The notes beneath the pieces are model-generated. The model worked only from the letters and a program-made list of their open reading frames with translations. It made no database searches and was not told the DNA's origin. Shown here one piece after another: positions 23,880-34,274 of a DNA stretch of 34,274 nucleotides (positions are counted from its first letter, which is position 1; the number at the start of each line of letters is the position of its first letter). This stretch comes from Roseateles sp. (lineage in GTDB: Bacteria > Pseudomonadota > Gammaproteobacteria > Burkholderiales > Burkholderiaceae_C): contig NZ_JAFAGT010000065.1 of assembly GCF_019237615.1 (NCBI RefSeq), positions 1 to 34,274 on the forward strand, given 5' to 3'. A program made the translations under genes and the position numbers.

Positions 23880-24478
23880 GATCCTTCTCTCACGGCCAGC
23901 AGGTCGGCCAGGCGCTGGCGGGCACGGTGCAGGCGGGTGCGGAGCACGTCCACGCTGATGCCGGCGATGGCGGCGGCGTCCTCGTAGCTGCGCTCCTGCA
24001 GATCCACCAGCACGATGGCCTCGCGCTGCGGCCAGCTGAGGCGCCGGATGGCGGCCCACAGGCCGTCCTGCTGCTGGGCCTGGTTCAACCGGGCGTCGCT
24101 GGCCGGCACGGCTTCGTCGGCGTCCAGCGCATCGTCCAGCGGCACATGGCGTCGCGCGTCGCGCCATTGGCTCAGCAGCTGATGCCGGGCCATGCCGGCA
24201 AGGTAGGCGCCCAGCGAGCCGCGGCCGGCCTGGTAGGTCTGCGGGCCGCGCAGCAACTGCGCGAAGGCCTCCTGCACGGCGTCCAGGGCTGCGGCCTCGT
24301 CGCCGGCCAGCGCGAGGGCGTAGCGATAGACCGAGCCGCTCTCGCGCCGGTAGAGCAGCGCCAGTGCGTCGGCATCGCCGTCGGCCAGGCGCGCCAGCAG
24401 CGCGGCCTCGTCGCCCAGTGCGCACGCGGCCGGGGTGACGAAGCCGAGGCGGGTCAGCCAGCTCATGACGGGGTACAT
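23876..24478 (-). CDS. ECF-type RNA polymerase sigma factor
   Basis: The 200-residue product has sigma region 2 at about 25-95 (ALALLYRRESGSVYRYALAL, DAVQEAFAQLLRG) and region 4 at about 130-190 (LSWPQREAIVLVDLQERSYEDAAAIAGISVDVLRTRLHRARQRL). The linker between them is acidic, and no region 1 or 3 is present, as in ECF factors. Starts at 24478 and 24466 (both ATG) are possible. It is the first gene of a three-gene operon with the anti-sigma and the secreted protein. The ECF subgroup and signal are unknown. Confidence 0.9.
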   Translation of the reverse strand: MYPVMSWLTRLGFVTPAACALGDEAALLARLADGDADALALLYRRESGSVYRYALALAGDEAAALDAVQEAFAQLLRGPQTYQAGRGSLGAYLAGMARHQLLSQWRDARRHVPLDDALDADEAVPASDARLNQAQQQDGLWAAIRRLSWPQREAIVLVDLQERSYEDAAAIAGISVDVLRTRLHRARQRLADLLAVREGS

Positions 24479-24534
24479 GGTGTGAGGGCCTGCAGGGCTT
24501 GCATGCAGCTATTGAGCGCGAGCAGGCCGGGTCG

Positions 24535-24563
24535 TTACTCGGGATAAACCCGTTGTCACTTCC
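24535..24563 (-). promoter_or_regulatory. Possible autoregulated ECF promoter
   Basis: On the minus strand GGAAGT (24558-24563) is followed after 16 bp by CGAGTAA (24535-24541), resembling the GGAAC-N16/17-CGTC layout of many ECF promoters, about 57 bp before the sigma gene. The match is partial and rests on the generic pattern. Confidence 0.3.
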
Positions 24564-24585
24564 GGCATGGGGGTGACACGGCATC

Positions 24586-25029
24586 ATGCTGCTGCCATCG
24601 CCCGAAACGCCCCGCATGCTGAACCTGCAAGGCATTGACCATCTCGTGCTGCGCGTCGTCGACCTCGACGCGATGCTGCGCTTCTATGTTGATACGTTGT
24701 GCTGCACGGTGGAGCGCCGCCTGGACGAGATCGGCCTGGTGCAGCTGCGCGCCGGCGGCTCGCTGATCGACCTCGTGTCGGTGGATGGCAAGCTCGGCCG
24801 CACGGGTGGCGCGGCGCCTGGCGCCGAGGGCCGTAACCTGGACCATTTCTGCCTGCGCGTCACCCCCTTCGACGAGACCGCCATCCGCGCCCGTCTGCAA
24901 GCGCACGGCATCGATGCCGGCAAGACGGAGAGCCGCTACGGCGCCGATGGCGAGGGGCCGTCCATCTACCTGGCCGACCCCGAAGGCAACGTTGTCGAGC
25001 TCAAGGGCCCGCCGGGGCCGCTGTCATGA
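24586..25029 (+). CDS. VOC family protein (glyoxalase/lactoylglutathione-lyase-like)
   Basis: The 147-residue product has the paired beta-alpha-beta-beta-beta units of the vicinal-oxygen-chelate superfamily. Likely metal ligands are in IDHLVLRV (His, first unit), LDHFCLRV (His, second unit) and GNVVELKG (Glu). The spacing and the AEGRNLDHFCLRV block suit glyoxalase/dioxygenase-like subfamilies, but the substrate is not predictable. The ATG at 24586 has a GGGGGTGA-like site upstream; ATG 24616 is an alternative that removes ten residues. Its stop overlaps the next start (ATGA at 25026-25029). Confidence 0.85.
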   Translation: MLLPSPETPRMLNLQGIDHLVLRVVDLDAMLRFYVDTLCCTVERRLDEIGLVQLRAGGSLIDLVSVDGKLGRTGGAAPGAEGRNLDHFCLRVTPFDETAIRARLQAHGIDAGKTESRYGADGEGPSIYLADPEGNVVELKGPPGPLS

Positions 25030-25484
25030 AGCCGCTGACCCGCGCCATCCTCTGGGGTGGCCTCCTGGCCGGCACGGGCGACCTCGTCTTCGCGCTGAGC
25101 TACTACGGCATGGAGCTGCGCGTCTTCCAGGGTGTCGCCGCCGGTCTTATCGGCCGTGAGGCGGCCTTCGGCGGCGGAGAGGCCATGTTCGCGCTGGGCG
25201 TTGCGCTGCACTACGGCATCGCGCTGATCTGGGCAGCGCTGTTCTGCGTCGCCGCGCTGCGCCTGCGCGCGCTGCTGCGCCATGCTGCGGTGGCCGGCCT
25301 GGTCTATGGCTTGGTCGTCTACTTCGGAATGAACCAGGTCGTGCTGCCGCTGTCTGCGCTGCACACGCCGTTCTGGCCACCCAGGCTGGACGCCGCGGCC
25401 ATTGCCGCGCATTGCCTCGTTTTCGGCTTTCCGATTGCGCTGGCGGCGCGGCGCTGCCTGCGGGGCGGGCCGCCGCACGGCTGA
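25026..25484 (+). CDS. Small uncharacterised integral membrane protein
   Basis: The 152-residue protein shows about four hydrophobic segments: AILWGGLLAGTGDLVFALSY, a central GGGEAMFALGVALHYGIALIWAA region, AAVAGLVYGLVVYFGMN and AAHCLVFGFPIALAARR. A GIALIWAALF motif and a HTPFWPP loop stand out. Similar small membrane proteins are annotated as hypothetical or DUF1440-like; I cannot assign a function. Translational coupling to the VOC gene suggests they are made together. Confidence 0.75.
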   Translation: MKPLTRAILWGGLLAGTGDLVFALSYYGMELRVFQGVAAGLIGREAAFGGGEAMFALGVALHYGIALIWAALFCVAALRLRALLRHAAVAGLVYGLVVYFGMNQVVLPLSALHTPFWPPRLDAAAIAAHCLVFGFPIALAARRCLRGGPPHG

Positions 25485-25535
25485 CAGCGTCCTGCGGCGG
25501 GCAGGGCGCACCGGCCCTTGCAAAATGCGCTCACC

Positions 25536-26681
25536 ATGCCCGCCCTGCCCAACAAGCTGCCCCACACGGGCACCACCATCTTCACCGTCATGTCGGCGCT
25601 GGCCGCCGAGCATGGCGCCGTCAACCTCGGCCAGGGCTTTCCGGATTTCGACGCCGACCCGGCGCTGCTGCAGGCCGTCGGCGACGCGATGGCAGCCGGC
25701 CACAACCAGTACCCGCCGATGACCGGCGTGCCGGCCCTGCGCCAGGCCGTCGCGGCCAAACTCAATGCGCTCTATGGCTCTGCCTACGAAGCCGACCGCG
25801 ACATCACCATCACGGCCGGCGGCACTCAGGGGCTGATCACGGCGATCCACGCCTGCGTCGGCGCGGGCGACGAGGTTCTCATCATCGAGCCGGCCTACGA
25901 CAGCTACGACCCCGCCATCCGCCTGGCCGGTGCGGTGCCGGTGGGAGTTCCGATGACGCCGGACTACCGCATCGACTGGGATGCGGTGCGCGCCGCCCTC
26001 ACGCCGCGCACGCGGGCGCTGGTGCTGAACACGCCGCACAACCCCAGCGGCCGCGTCGCGACGTCGGAGGACGTGCGCGAGCTGGAGCGGCTGGCCGAGG
26101 CGCATGACCTGTTCGTCATCAGCGACGAGGTCTACGAGCACATGGTCTTCGACGGTGCTGCGCACGAGAGCGTGGCGCGCCACCCGGCGCTGCGCGAGCG
26201 CAGCTTCCTGGTCAGCAGCTTCGGCAAGACCTTCCATGTGACGGGCTGGAAGGTCGGCTTCGTCGCCGCGCCGCCGGCCCTGAGCGCAGCCTTCCGGCGC
26301 CTGCACCAGTACACCGTGTTCACGGTGCACACGCCCACGCAGCATGCGCTGGCGACCTATCTGGCCGACCCCACGCCCTGGCAATCCTTGAGCGGCTTCT
26401 ACCAGGCCAAGCGCGACGCTTTCCGCGCCGCGCTGCTGGCCACGCCGCTGCGGCTGCTGCCCTGCGAGGGCACCTACTTCCAGACGGTGGACTACAGCGC
26501 CGTGTCCGACCTGCCGGAGCTGGACTTTGCGAAATGGCTGACCGCCGAGATCGGCGTGGCGGCCATCCCGCTGTCGGGCTTCTACCAGCAGCCACAGGAG
26601 CGCGGCCATGTGAGGTTCTGCTTCGCGAAGCGGGACGAGACGCTGGCGGAGGCGGCGAAGCGGCTGGCGAAGCTGCGCTGA
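25536..26681 (+). CDS. ybdL: Methionine-type aminotransferase (YbdL-like, PLP fold type I)
   Basis: The 381-residue product is a class I/II aminotransferase of the branch containing YbdL and kynurenine/glutamine transaminases. Seen are LGQGFPDFDADP near the N terminus, NQYPPMTGVPALRQAV, the TAGGTQGLITAIHA cofactor loop, LNTPHNPSGRV, SDEVYEHMVFDG, and the PLP lysine in SSFGKTFHVTGWKVG. The C-terminal FYQQPQERGHVRFCFAKRDETL matches the substrate Arg region. Known members transaminate methionine and aromatic amino acids. The ATG at 25536 starts at PALPNKLP, as in homologues; an upstream ATG at 25518 adds six residues. It converges on the MerR gene with a 3 bp gap. Confidence 0.9.
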   Translation: MPALPNKLPHTGTTIFTVMSALAAEHGAVNLGQGFPDFDADPALLQAVGDAMAAGHNQYPPMTGVPALRQAVAAKLNALYGSAYEADRDITITAGGTQGLITAIHACVGAGDEVLIIEPAYDSYDPAIRLAGAVPVGVPMTPDYRIDWDAVRAALTPRTRALVLNTPHNPSGRVATSEDVRELERLAEAHDLFVISDEVYEHMVFDGAAHESVARHPALRERSFLVSSFGKTFHVTGWKVGFVAAPPALSAAFRRLHQYTVFTVHTPTQHALATYLADPTPWQSLSGFYQAKRDAFRAALLATPLRLLPCEGTYFQTVDYSAVSDLPELDFAKWLTAEIGVAAIPLSGFYQQPQERGHVRFCFAKRDETLAEAAKRLAKLR

Positions 26682-26684
26682 CGC

Positions 26685-27059
26685 TCAAGCGGCCGGCCGC
26701 AGCGGGCAGCTTGCGCCGGTCCCGGGTGTGTCGGCCAACCGGGTCGCCAACTGGGCGCGCAGGTCTTGCAGCGCCGCGATGCGCGCGTCGATGTCGGCCA
26801 GCTTGCGCGCAAGCGTCGCCCGCAGCGCCGGGCCGGCGTCCTCAACCTGGGCCGGCAACGGCAGGTCCGCCGCGATCTCGGCCAGCGTGAAACCCAGTTG
26901 CTGCGCCTTGCGGACGTAGCTCAGCCACTGCACGGCCTCCTCGGCGTAGTCGCGGTAGCCGTTGTCGCTGCGACGGGCCTGCAGCAGGCCGCGCTTCTCG
27001 TAGAAGCGAAGGCTGTCGCGGCTCAGGCCGGTCAGCGTGGAAAGGGTGCCGATGCGCAT
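26685..27059 (-). CDS. MerR-family transcriptional regulator
   Basis: The 124-residue product has a MerR winged helix at about 1-70 (MRIGTLSTLTGLSRDSLRFYEKRGLL, then NGYRDYAEEAVQWLSYVRKAQQLGFTL). A dimerising coiled coil follows at about 85-112. The C-terminal end has only one Cys (GASCPLRP), so the Cys set of mercury-, copper- or zinc-sensing MerR proteins is missing and a non-metal or different signal is likely. It is divergent from a small membrane-protein gene; the operator-like palindrome at 27080-27103 lies between them. The ATG at 27059 matches the domain start; the in-frame ATG at 27122 would read through the operator. Confidence 0.9.
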   Translation of the reverse strand: MRIGTLSTLTGLSRDSLRFYEKRGLLQARRSDNGYRDYAEEAVQWLSYVRKAQQLGFTLAEIAADLPLPAQVEDAGPALRATLARKLADIDARIAALQDLRAQLATRLADTPGTGASCPLRPAA

Positions 27060-27077
27060 GGGACGTAGAAAAAGGGC

Positions 27078-27108
27078 TTGACCCTGGAGTGTGGTCCAGG
27101 GTCGAGCA
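27078..27108 (+). promoter_or_regulatory. MerR-type palindromic promoter
   Basis: TTGACC at 27078-27083 is a good -35, and it overlaps the perfect inverted repeat GACCCTGGA-gtgtgg-TCCAGGGTC (27080-27103). A poor -10-like CGAGCA follows after 19 bp. Over-long spacers with the dyad between -35 and -10 are the hallmark of MerR-activated promoters. It reads toward the small membrane-protein gene at 27146 and sits just upstream of the merR gene. Confidence 0.65.
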
Positions 27109-27145
27109 TGCCGGCACTTCAACCCCAGTTGCTTCGTGACCCCGC

Positions 27146-27547
27146 ATGATTGCCTTCAGCACCCCTCGCTTCCTCCGCGTCGTCTGGTTCAGCGCGCTGT
27201 ACGACCTTGTCCTCGCCGCGCCGTTCGCCACGCCCTGGACCTTCGAGCTCAACCGTGCGCAGCTCAGTGCGCTCAACCAGGCGCTGGGCGGTCCGGTGCT
27301 GCCGGCTTTCGGCGTGGTGCAGACGCTGTTCGTGCTCCTGATGGGCAGCATCGTGGGGGTGTGGTCCGTGTTGCGGCTGCGCGGGCCGACGGTGCTGTTC
27401 GGCCGCTATGACGGGGTCGGGCGACTGCTGTTCAGCCTGTGGATGGCCTGGGCGTGGAGCCAGGGAGGCCTGCCGGTGCTGCTGCTGTTCCTGCTGCCCG
27501 AGCTGGCCTGGGCGGTGGTGCAGCTGTGGCCGGTGAGGGCTCGCTGA
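27146..27547 (+). CDS. Small integral membrane protein, probable MerR-regulon target
   Basis: The 133-residue protein has about four hydrophobic segments: [62 protein letters not shown] and [21 protein letters not shown] recognise no named family. The only functional hint is its place directly downstream of the MerR-type promoter at 27078, which suggests induction by whatever the regulator senses. The ATG at 27146 lies about 40 bp after the putative -10. Confidence 0.72.
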   Translation: MIAFSTPRFLRVVWFSALYDLVLAAPFATPWTFELNRAQLSALNQALGGPVLPAFGVVQTLFVLLMGSIVGVWSVLRLRGPTVLFGRYDGVGRLLFSLWMAWAWSQGGLPVLLLFLLPELAWAVVQLWPVRAR

Positions 27548-27669
27548 GCATTCGGCATGGCGCAACCGAGCTTTCGGCGCGCCTGCGGGAACGCATACGC
27601 CAGCAGACGCCGGCCGCGCGCTGCCGGAAAATCGGCGCTTCCTGCTCCCGAACCGCACAGGCCGCTGCC

Positions 27670-29529
27670 ATGCCCACCTACCGCTCCAAGACCTCCACCG
27701 CCGGCCGCAACATGGCCGGCGCCCGCTCGCTGTGGCGCGCCACCGGCATGAAGGACGAGGACTTCTCCAAGCCCATCATCGCCATCGCCAACTCCTTCAC
27801 CCAGTTCGTGCCCGGCCACGTGCACCTGAAGGACCTGGGCCAGCTGGTGGCCCGCGAGATCGAGTCGGTCGGCGGCGTGGCCAAGGAGTTCAACACCATC
27901 GCCGTGGACGACGGCATTGCGATGGGCCACGACGGCATGCTGTATTCGCTGCCCAGCCGCGACATCATTGCCGACTCGGTCGAGTACATGGTCAACGCCC
28001 ACTGCGCCGACGCGCTGGTGTGCATCTCCAACTGCGACAAGATCACCCCCGGCATGCTGATGGCCGCGATGCGGCTCAACATTCCCGTCGTGTTCGTCTC
28101 CGGCGGCCCGATGGAAGCCGGCAAGGTGCGCCTGGCCGTGCCCGGCACCAGCAAGATCGAGATCAAGAAGCTGGACCTGATCGACGCGATGGTCATGGCG
28201 GCCGACGCCAAGGTCAGCGATGCCGACCTCGCCGAAGTCGAGCGCTCGGCCTGCCCCACCTGTGGCAGTTGCTCGGGCATGTTCACGGCCAACTCGATGA
28301 ACTGCCTGACCGAGGCGCTGGGCCTCTCGCTGCCGGGCAACGGCACGGTCGTCGCCACGCACGCCGACCGCGAGCAGCTGTTCAAGCAGGCCGGCCGGAC
28401 CGTCGTCGAGCTGTGCCGCCGCTACTACGAGCAGGAGGACGCCAGCGTATTGCCGCGCGCCATCGGCAAGAAGGCCTTCGAGAACGCGATGACGCTGGAC
28501 ATCGCCATGGGCGGCTCCACCAACACCATCCTGCACATCCTGGCCGCGGCGCAGGAGGCGGGCATCGCTTTCGACATGACGGACATCGACCGCCTGTCGC
28601 GTGACGTGCCGCAGTTGTGCAAGGTGGCGCCCAACACCAACAAATACCACATCGAGGACGTGCACCGCGCGGGCGGCATCATGGCCATCCTGGGTGAGCT
28701 GGACCGCGCCGGCAAGCTGCACACCGACGCCCCCACCGTGCACGCCAGGACGATGAAGGACGCGCTGGACCAGTGGGACATCGCCCGCTCGCCCAGCGAG
28801 GCCGTCAAGACCTTCTACATGGCCGGTCCCGCCGGCATCCCCACGCAGGTGGCCTTCAGCCAGAACACGCGCTGGCCCAGCCTGGACACTGATCGCGCCG
28901 AGGGCTGCATTCGCTCCTTCGACCACGCCTTCAGCAAGGAAGGCGGTCTGGCCGTGCTGCGCGGCAACATCGCGCTGGACGGCTGCGTCGTGAAGACCGC
29001 CGGGGTGGACGACAGCCTGCTCGTCTTCGAAGGCCCGGCTCATGTGGTCGAGAGCCAGGACGAGGCGGTGGCCAACATCCTGGACGACAAGGTCAAGGCC
29101 GGCGATGTCGTGGTGGTGCGCTACGAAGGCCCCAAGGGCGGCCCCGGCATGCAGGAGATGCTCTACCCCACCAGCTACATCAAGTCCAAGGGCCTGGGCA
29201 AGGCCTGTGCGCTGCTGACCGACGGCCGCTTCTCCGGCGGCACGTCGGGCCTGTCCATCGGCCACTGCTCGCCAGAGGCGGCGGCGGGCGGCGCCATCGG
29301 CCTGGTGCGCAACGGCGACCGCATCCGCATCGACATCCCGAACCGGGCCATCGATGTGCTGGTCAGTGAGGAGGAACTGGCGAAGCGCCGCGCCGAGCAG
29401 GACGCCAAGGGCTGGAAGCCGGCCGAGGCGCGTCCGCGCAAGGTGTCGGCGGCGCTGAGGGCCTATGCGCTGCTGGCGACGTCGGCGGACAAGGGGGCGG
29501 TGCGCGACCTGGGTCAGCTGGGGGGCTGA
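27670..29529 (+). CDS. ilvD: Dihydroxy-acid dehydratase
   Basis: The 619-residue enzyme dehydrates 2,3-dihydroxy-isovalerate and 2,3-dihydroxy-3-methylvalerate in valine, isoleucine and pantothenate synthesis. It matches IlvD along its length (E. coli 616 residues): [40 protein letters not shown], iron-sulfur Cys in [10 protein letters not shown] and [39 protein letters not shown] carries the catalytic Ser region. The ATG at 27670 gives the standard N terminus; the frame stays open far upstream, but that stretch overlaps the previous gene and has no family similarity. It appears monocistronic and is followed by a large hairpin at 29557. Confidence 0.97.
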   Translation: MPTYRSKTSTAGRNMAGARSLWRATGMKDEDFSKPIIAIANSFTQFVPGHVHLKDLGQLVAREIESVGGVAKEFNTIAVDDGIAMGHDGMLYSLPSRDIIADSVEYMVNAHCADALVCISNCDKITPGMLMAAMRLNIPVVFVSGGPMEAGKVRLAVPGTSKIEIKKLDLIDAMVMAADAKVSDADLAEVERSACPTCGSCSGMFTANSMNCLTEALGLSLPGNGTVVATHADREQLFKQAGRTVVELCRRYYEQEDASVLPRAIGKKAFENAMTLDIAMGGSTNTILHILAAAQEAGIAFDMTDIDRLSRDVPQLCKVAPNTNKYHIEDVHRAGGIMAILGELDRAGKLHTDAPTVHARTMKDALDQWDIARSPSEAVKTFYMAGPAGIPTQVAFSQNTRWPSLDTDRAEGCIRSFDHAFSKEGGLAVLRGNIALDGCVVKTAGVDDSLLVFEGPAHVVESQDEAVANILDDKVKAGDVVVVRYEGPKGGPGMQEMLYPTSYIKSKGLGKACALLTDGRFSGGTSGLSIGHCSPEAAAGGAIGLVRNGDRIRIDIPNRAIDVLVSEEELAKRRAEQDAKGWKPAEARPRKVSAALRAYALLATSADKGAVRDLGQLGG

Positions 29530-29556
29530 CGAGCGCGGCCTCTGAGGGGATGTCTC

Positions 29557-29618
29557 CCTTGGTCAGGCCTGTCCCATCGGCGCCGCCAGATCGGCCTTGG
29601 CGGCACGCCTGACCAAGG
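29557..29618. repeat. Long inverted repeat with nested stem downstream of ilvD
   Basis: CCTTGGTCAGGC at 29557-29568 pairs perfectly with GCCTGACCAAGG at 29607-29618. Inside, GCCGCCA (29582-29588) pairs with TGGCGGC (29598-29604). An alternative 8 bp pairing, GGCCTTGG with CCAAGGCC, competes for the right arm. It begins 27 bp after the ilvD stop and could end transcription from both sides of this convergent junction. No T-tract is visible. A small mobile-repeat origin is also possible. Confidence 0.6.
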
Positions 29619-29836
29619 CCTTGCTGAACGTCACGAAACCCGTGCACTTGTTGCTGCGGGCGACGTGAAGGGCCTTGGTGAAGCCGGCTTGTGCGAATCG
29701 CAGGCGGTCAGTACAGCCGTTGCCTCATCCCGTGGCGCCAGGAGCATGTTCGACATGCCGGCGAGTACCGGCAGCAGCACGCTTCGGCTTGCTACCAAGG
29801 CAAAGTGGCTGCCTGCGTCAGCAGCCAGCCGCGCAT
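29619..29836. other. Intergenic stretch with no recognisable gene
   Basis: With the inverted repeat, the whole ilvD-to-amidohydrolase gap is 307 bp. Open frames cross it on both strands, including one on the minus strand ending near 29631, but none has family resemblance or a credible start. I see no RNA gene. Confidence 0.5.
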
Positions 29837-31093
29837 TCAGCCCGCTCGCTCCAGCATCGCCTGCAACAACACATTGCACCCCGCCTCGATGTGCTCCGGC
29901 TTGGCGTCCTCGATCTCGTTGTGACTGATGCCGTCCTTGCAGGGGATGAAGATCATGCCGGCCGGCGCCAGTCGAGCCATGTAGACGGCGTCGTGGCCGG
30001 CGCCGGAGACAGTGGGCATGTTGCTGTAACCGAGCGCGTCGGCGGCCTTCTGCACGGCAGCGATGCAGTCGGCGTGGAAGGGCTGGGCCGGATAGGCGCT
30101 GACAGGCGTGATCTCGATGCTCAGACCAGACTCCGCAGCCAGCTTCGCGGCGACTGAGCGAATGTCCGCATCCATCGCGTCGCACAGCGCGTCGGTCGCG
30201 TTGCGCAGGTCGATGCTGAACTTCACGCGCCCGGGGATGACGTTGCGGCTGTTGGGGTGAACCTGCACCATGCCTACCGTGCCGCGGCCGTGCGGCGGGT
30301 GGCGGTGGGCGCAGGCGACGACCTCCTGCATCAGCTTGGTCGCGACCTGCAGCGCGTCCTTGCGCAGCGCCATCGGCGTGGGGCCGGCGTGAGCCTCCAT
30401 GCCGGTGACGACGCAGTCGTACCAGCGGATGCCCAGCACGCCGGTGACGACGCCTATGGTCTTGTCGTGGTCTTCCAGCACCGGGCCCTGCTCGATATGG
30501 GTCTCGAAGTAGGCCCCGATGGGGTGGTCGCCGGGAACCTGGTCGCCGACGTAGCCGATGCGCTCCAGTTCGCCCTTCACCGTCTTGCCTTCGGTGTCAG
30601 TGGCGGCGTAGGCGTGCTCCAGCGTGAAGGCCTTGGCGAACACGCCTGAACCCATCATGACAGGCACGAAGCGCGAGCCTTCCTCGTTGGTCCAGAAGGC
30701 GACCTCGATGGGGGCCTCGGTCTCTATGCCGTGGTCGTTCAGCGTGCGCACCACCTCGATGCCGGCAAGCACGCCATAGTTGCCGTCGAACTTGCCTCCG
30801 GTGGGCTGGGTGTCGATGTGGCTGCCGGTCATGATGGGTGGCAGGCTGTCGTTGCGGCCGGCGCGGCGCATGAAGCCGTTGCCGATCTGGTCGATGGTGA
30901 CCGTCATGCCGGCCTCGCGCGCCCAGCGCGTGACGAGGTCGCGGCCCTGCTTGTCGAGGTCGGTCAGCGTCAGGCGGCAGACCCCGCCCTTGTCGGTGGC
31001 GCCGATCTTCGCCAGCTCCATCAGCGAGTCCCACAGGCGCTGGCCGTTGACGCGCAGCGTCGTGATGTCGGTCTTGGTGGTGGGCATGTCCAT
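29837..31093 (-). CDS. N-carbamoyl amino acid amidohydrolase / beta-ureidopropionase (M20-type, HyuC/AmaB family)
   Basis: The 418-residue metal hydrolase releases ammonia and CO2 from N-carbamoyl-beta-alanine or N-carbamoyl amino acids, the last step of reductive pyrimidine or hydantoin breakdown. Motifs are the metal sites GSHIDTQPTGGKFDG (about 90-104), TNEEGSRF, HIEQGPVLE, and the C-terminal AGHDAVYMARL and GISHNEIED. The GMEAHAGPTPM dimerisation/substrate loop is also present. The family includes ureidopropionase, L-carbamoylase and allantoate amidohydrolase; the neighbouring dihydropyrimidinase favours ureidopropionase. It is the last gene of the operon, 10 bp after the VOC gene. Confidence 0.9.
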   Translation of the reverse strand: MDMPTTKTDITTLRVNGQRLWDSLMELAKIGATDKGGVCRLTLTDLDKQGRDLVTRWAREAGMTVTIDQIGNGFMRRAGRNDSLPPIMTGSHIDTQPTGGKFDGNYGVLAGIEVVRTLNDHGIETEAPIEVAFWTNEEGSRFVPVMMGSGVFAKAFTLEHAYAATDTEGKTVKGELERIGYVGDQVPGDHPIGAYFETHIEQGPVLEDHDKTIGVVTGVLGIRWYDCVVTGMEAHAGPTPMALRKDALQVATKLMQEVVACAHRHPPHGRGTVGMVQVHPNSRNVIPGRVKFSIDLRNATDALCDAMDADIRSVAAKLAAESGLSIEITPVSAYPAQPFHADCIAAVQKAADALGYSNMPTVSGAGHDAVYMARLAPAGMIFIPCKDGISHNEIEDAKPEHIEAGCNVLLQAMLERAG

Positions 31094-31103
31094 GGTGATG
31101 TCC

Positions 31104-31463
31104 TCAGTCCGGCAGCTCGGTGCCGAAGCGCAGCTGGTTGTGGTCGGGGTCGACGAGCAGGAACTCGCGCACGCCCCAGGGCATGTCTTCTATGGGCTTG
31201 GCCGGCTGCACGCCCTTGGCCACGAAGGCGGCATAGGTCGCGTCGGCGTCCGGTACCCAGAAGTAGACGGCGCCGCCGGGTTGGCCATCGCCGGCATGGC
31301 CGCTCAGGAAAATCGTCTGTCCCTCGCGCGTGAGCTGCACGAAAAGCGGCAGCCCGGGTTCGAACTGGTGCTCCCAGTCGATCGTGAATCCGAGCTGGCC
31401 GACATAGAACGCCAGGCTGCGGTCGGCCTGGGTCATGCGCAGCTGCGGGACGACGGTCTGCAT
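31104..31463 (-). CDS. VOC / bleomycin-resistance-like protein inside the pyrimidine operon
   Basis: The 119-residue protein has the VOC fold pattern (PQLRMTQADRSLAFYVGQLGFTI; FLLVDPDHNQLRFG). The first-unit His and the C-terminal Glu ligands typical of metal VOC enzymes are not visible (QLRFG replaces an E-containing close). It may bind ligand without metal, as bleomycin-resistance-type members do. It sits 2 bp after the dihydropyrimidinase stop and 10 bp before the amidohydrolase, in the middle of the operon. A role in this pathway, for instance handling an aldehyde or unstable intermediate, is inferred from position only. Confidence 0.82.
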   Translation of the reverse strand: MQTVVPQLRMTQADRSLAFYVGQLGFTIDWEHQFEPGLPLFVQLTREGQTIFLSGHAGDGQPGGAVYFWVPDADATYAAFVAKGVQPAKPIEDMPWGVREFLLVDPDHNQLRFGTELPD

Positions 31464-31465
31464 GC

Positions 31466-34274
<2,809 letters not shown>

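Noticed and set aside
29631-30185. Minus-strand frame continuing past the amidohydrolase end as a possible gene remnant
   Set aside because: The non-overlapping part reads as plausible protein but matches no family I recognise and has no start of its own.

Overview
The window is high-GC, densely coded DNA typical of a betaproteobacterium. Its gene families (split cobalamin-dependent methionine synthase, DUF4401-GDYXXLXY protein, tartrate-type dehydrogenase, flotillin/PspA cluster) suggest the order Burkholderiales, perhaps a Roseateles/Rubrivivax-like lineage. That placement is an inference from family content and base composition. No rRNA, tRNA, CRISPR array or intact insertion sequence was seen.

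Layout. Positions 1-1290 look like an accessory scar: short IS21-like end repeats, a truncated alpha/beta hydrolase and a chromosomal-type CcdA/CcdB toxin-antitoxin pair with its own palindromic operator. From 1292 to 5802 lie a Tat-exported LD-carboxypeptidase, a DUF1653 protein, a methyl-accepting chemotaxis protein and a winged-helix/TPR regulator. At 5893-9392 a VOC gene broken by one in-frame amber codon converges on a tightly coupled peptide operon: a DppA-like binding protein, a LysR regulator and a VanX/DdpX-type D-Ala-D-Ala dipeptidase. Divergent from it is a 1074-residue putative lipoprotein (9606-12830) with two unrelated-looking halves.

From 12846 to 18464 all genes are on the plus strand: a fluoroacetate-dehalogenase-like hydrolase, a tartrate/D-malate dehydrogenase, the homocysteine-methyltransferase half of a split MetH, and two membrane proteins (DUF2157; DUF4401 fused to GDYXXLXY). 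A recognisable promoter at 18475 starts a membrane-maintenance operon: a possible ribbon-helix-helix regulator, PspA, a YqiJ-like OB-fold membrane protein and a YqiK-like flotillin. Facing it is an ECF sigma factor, an apparent anti-sigma factor and a secreted protein. Then come a VOC protein, a small membrane protein, a methionine-type aminotransferase, a MerR regulator divergent from a small membrane protein across a MerR-type palindromic promoter, and ilvD.

The right end (29837-34274, minus strand) is a reductive pyrimidine or hydantoin catabolism operon: an NCS1 transporter cut by the window edge, a dihydropyrimidinase, a VOC protein and an N-carbamoyl amino acid amidohydrolase. The least explained items are the two-part lipoprotein, the RHH-PspA-YqiJ-YqiK operon, the sigma/anti-sigma/secreted-protein operon and the coupled binding-protein/LysR/dipeptidase operon.
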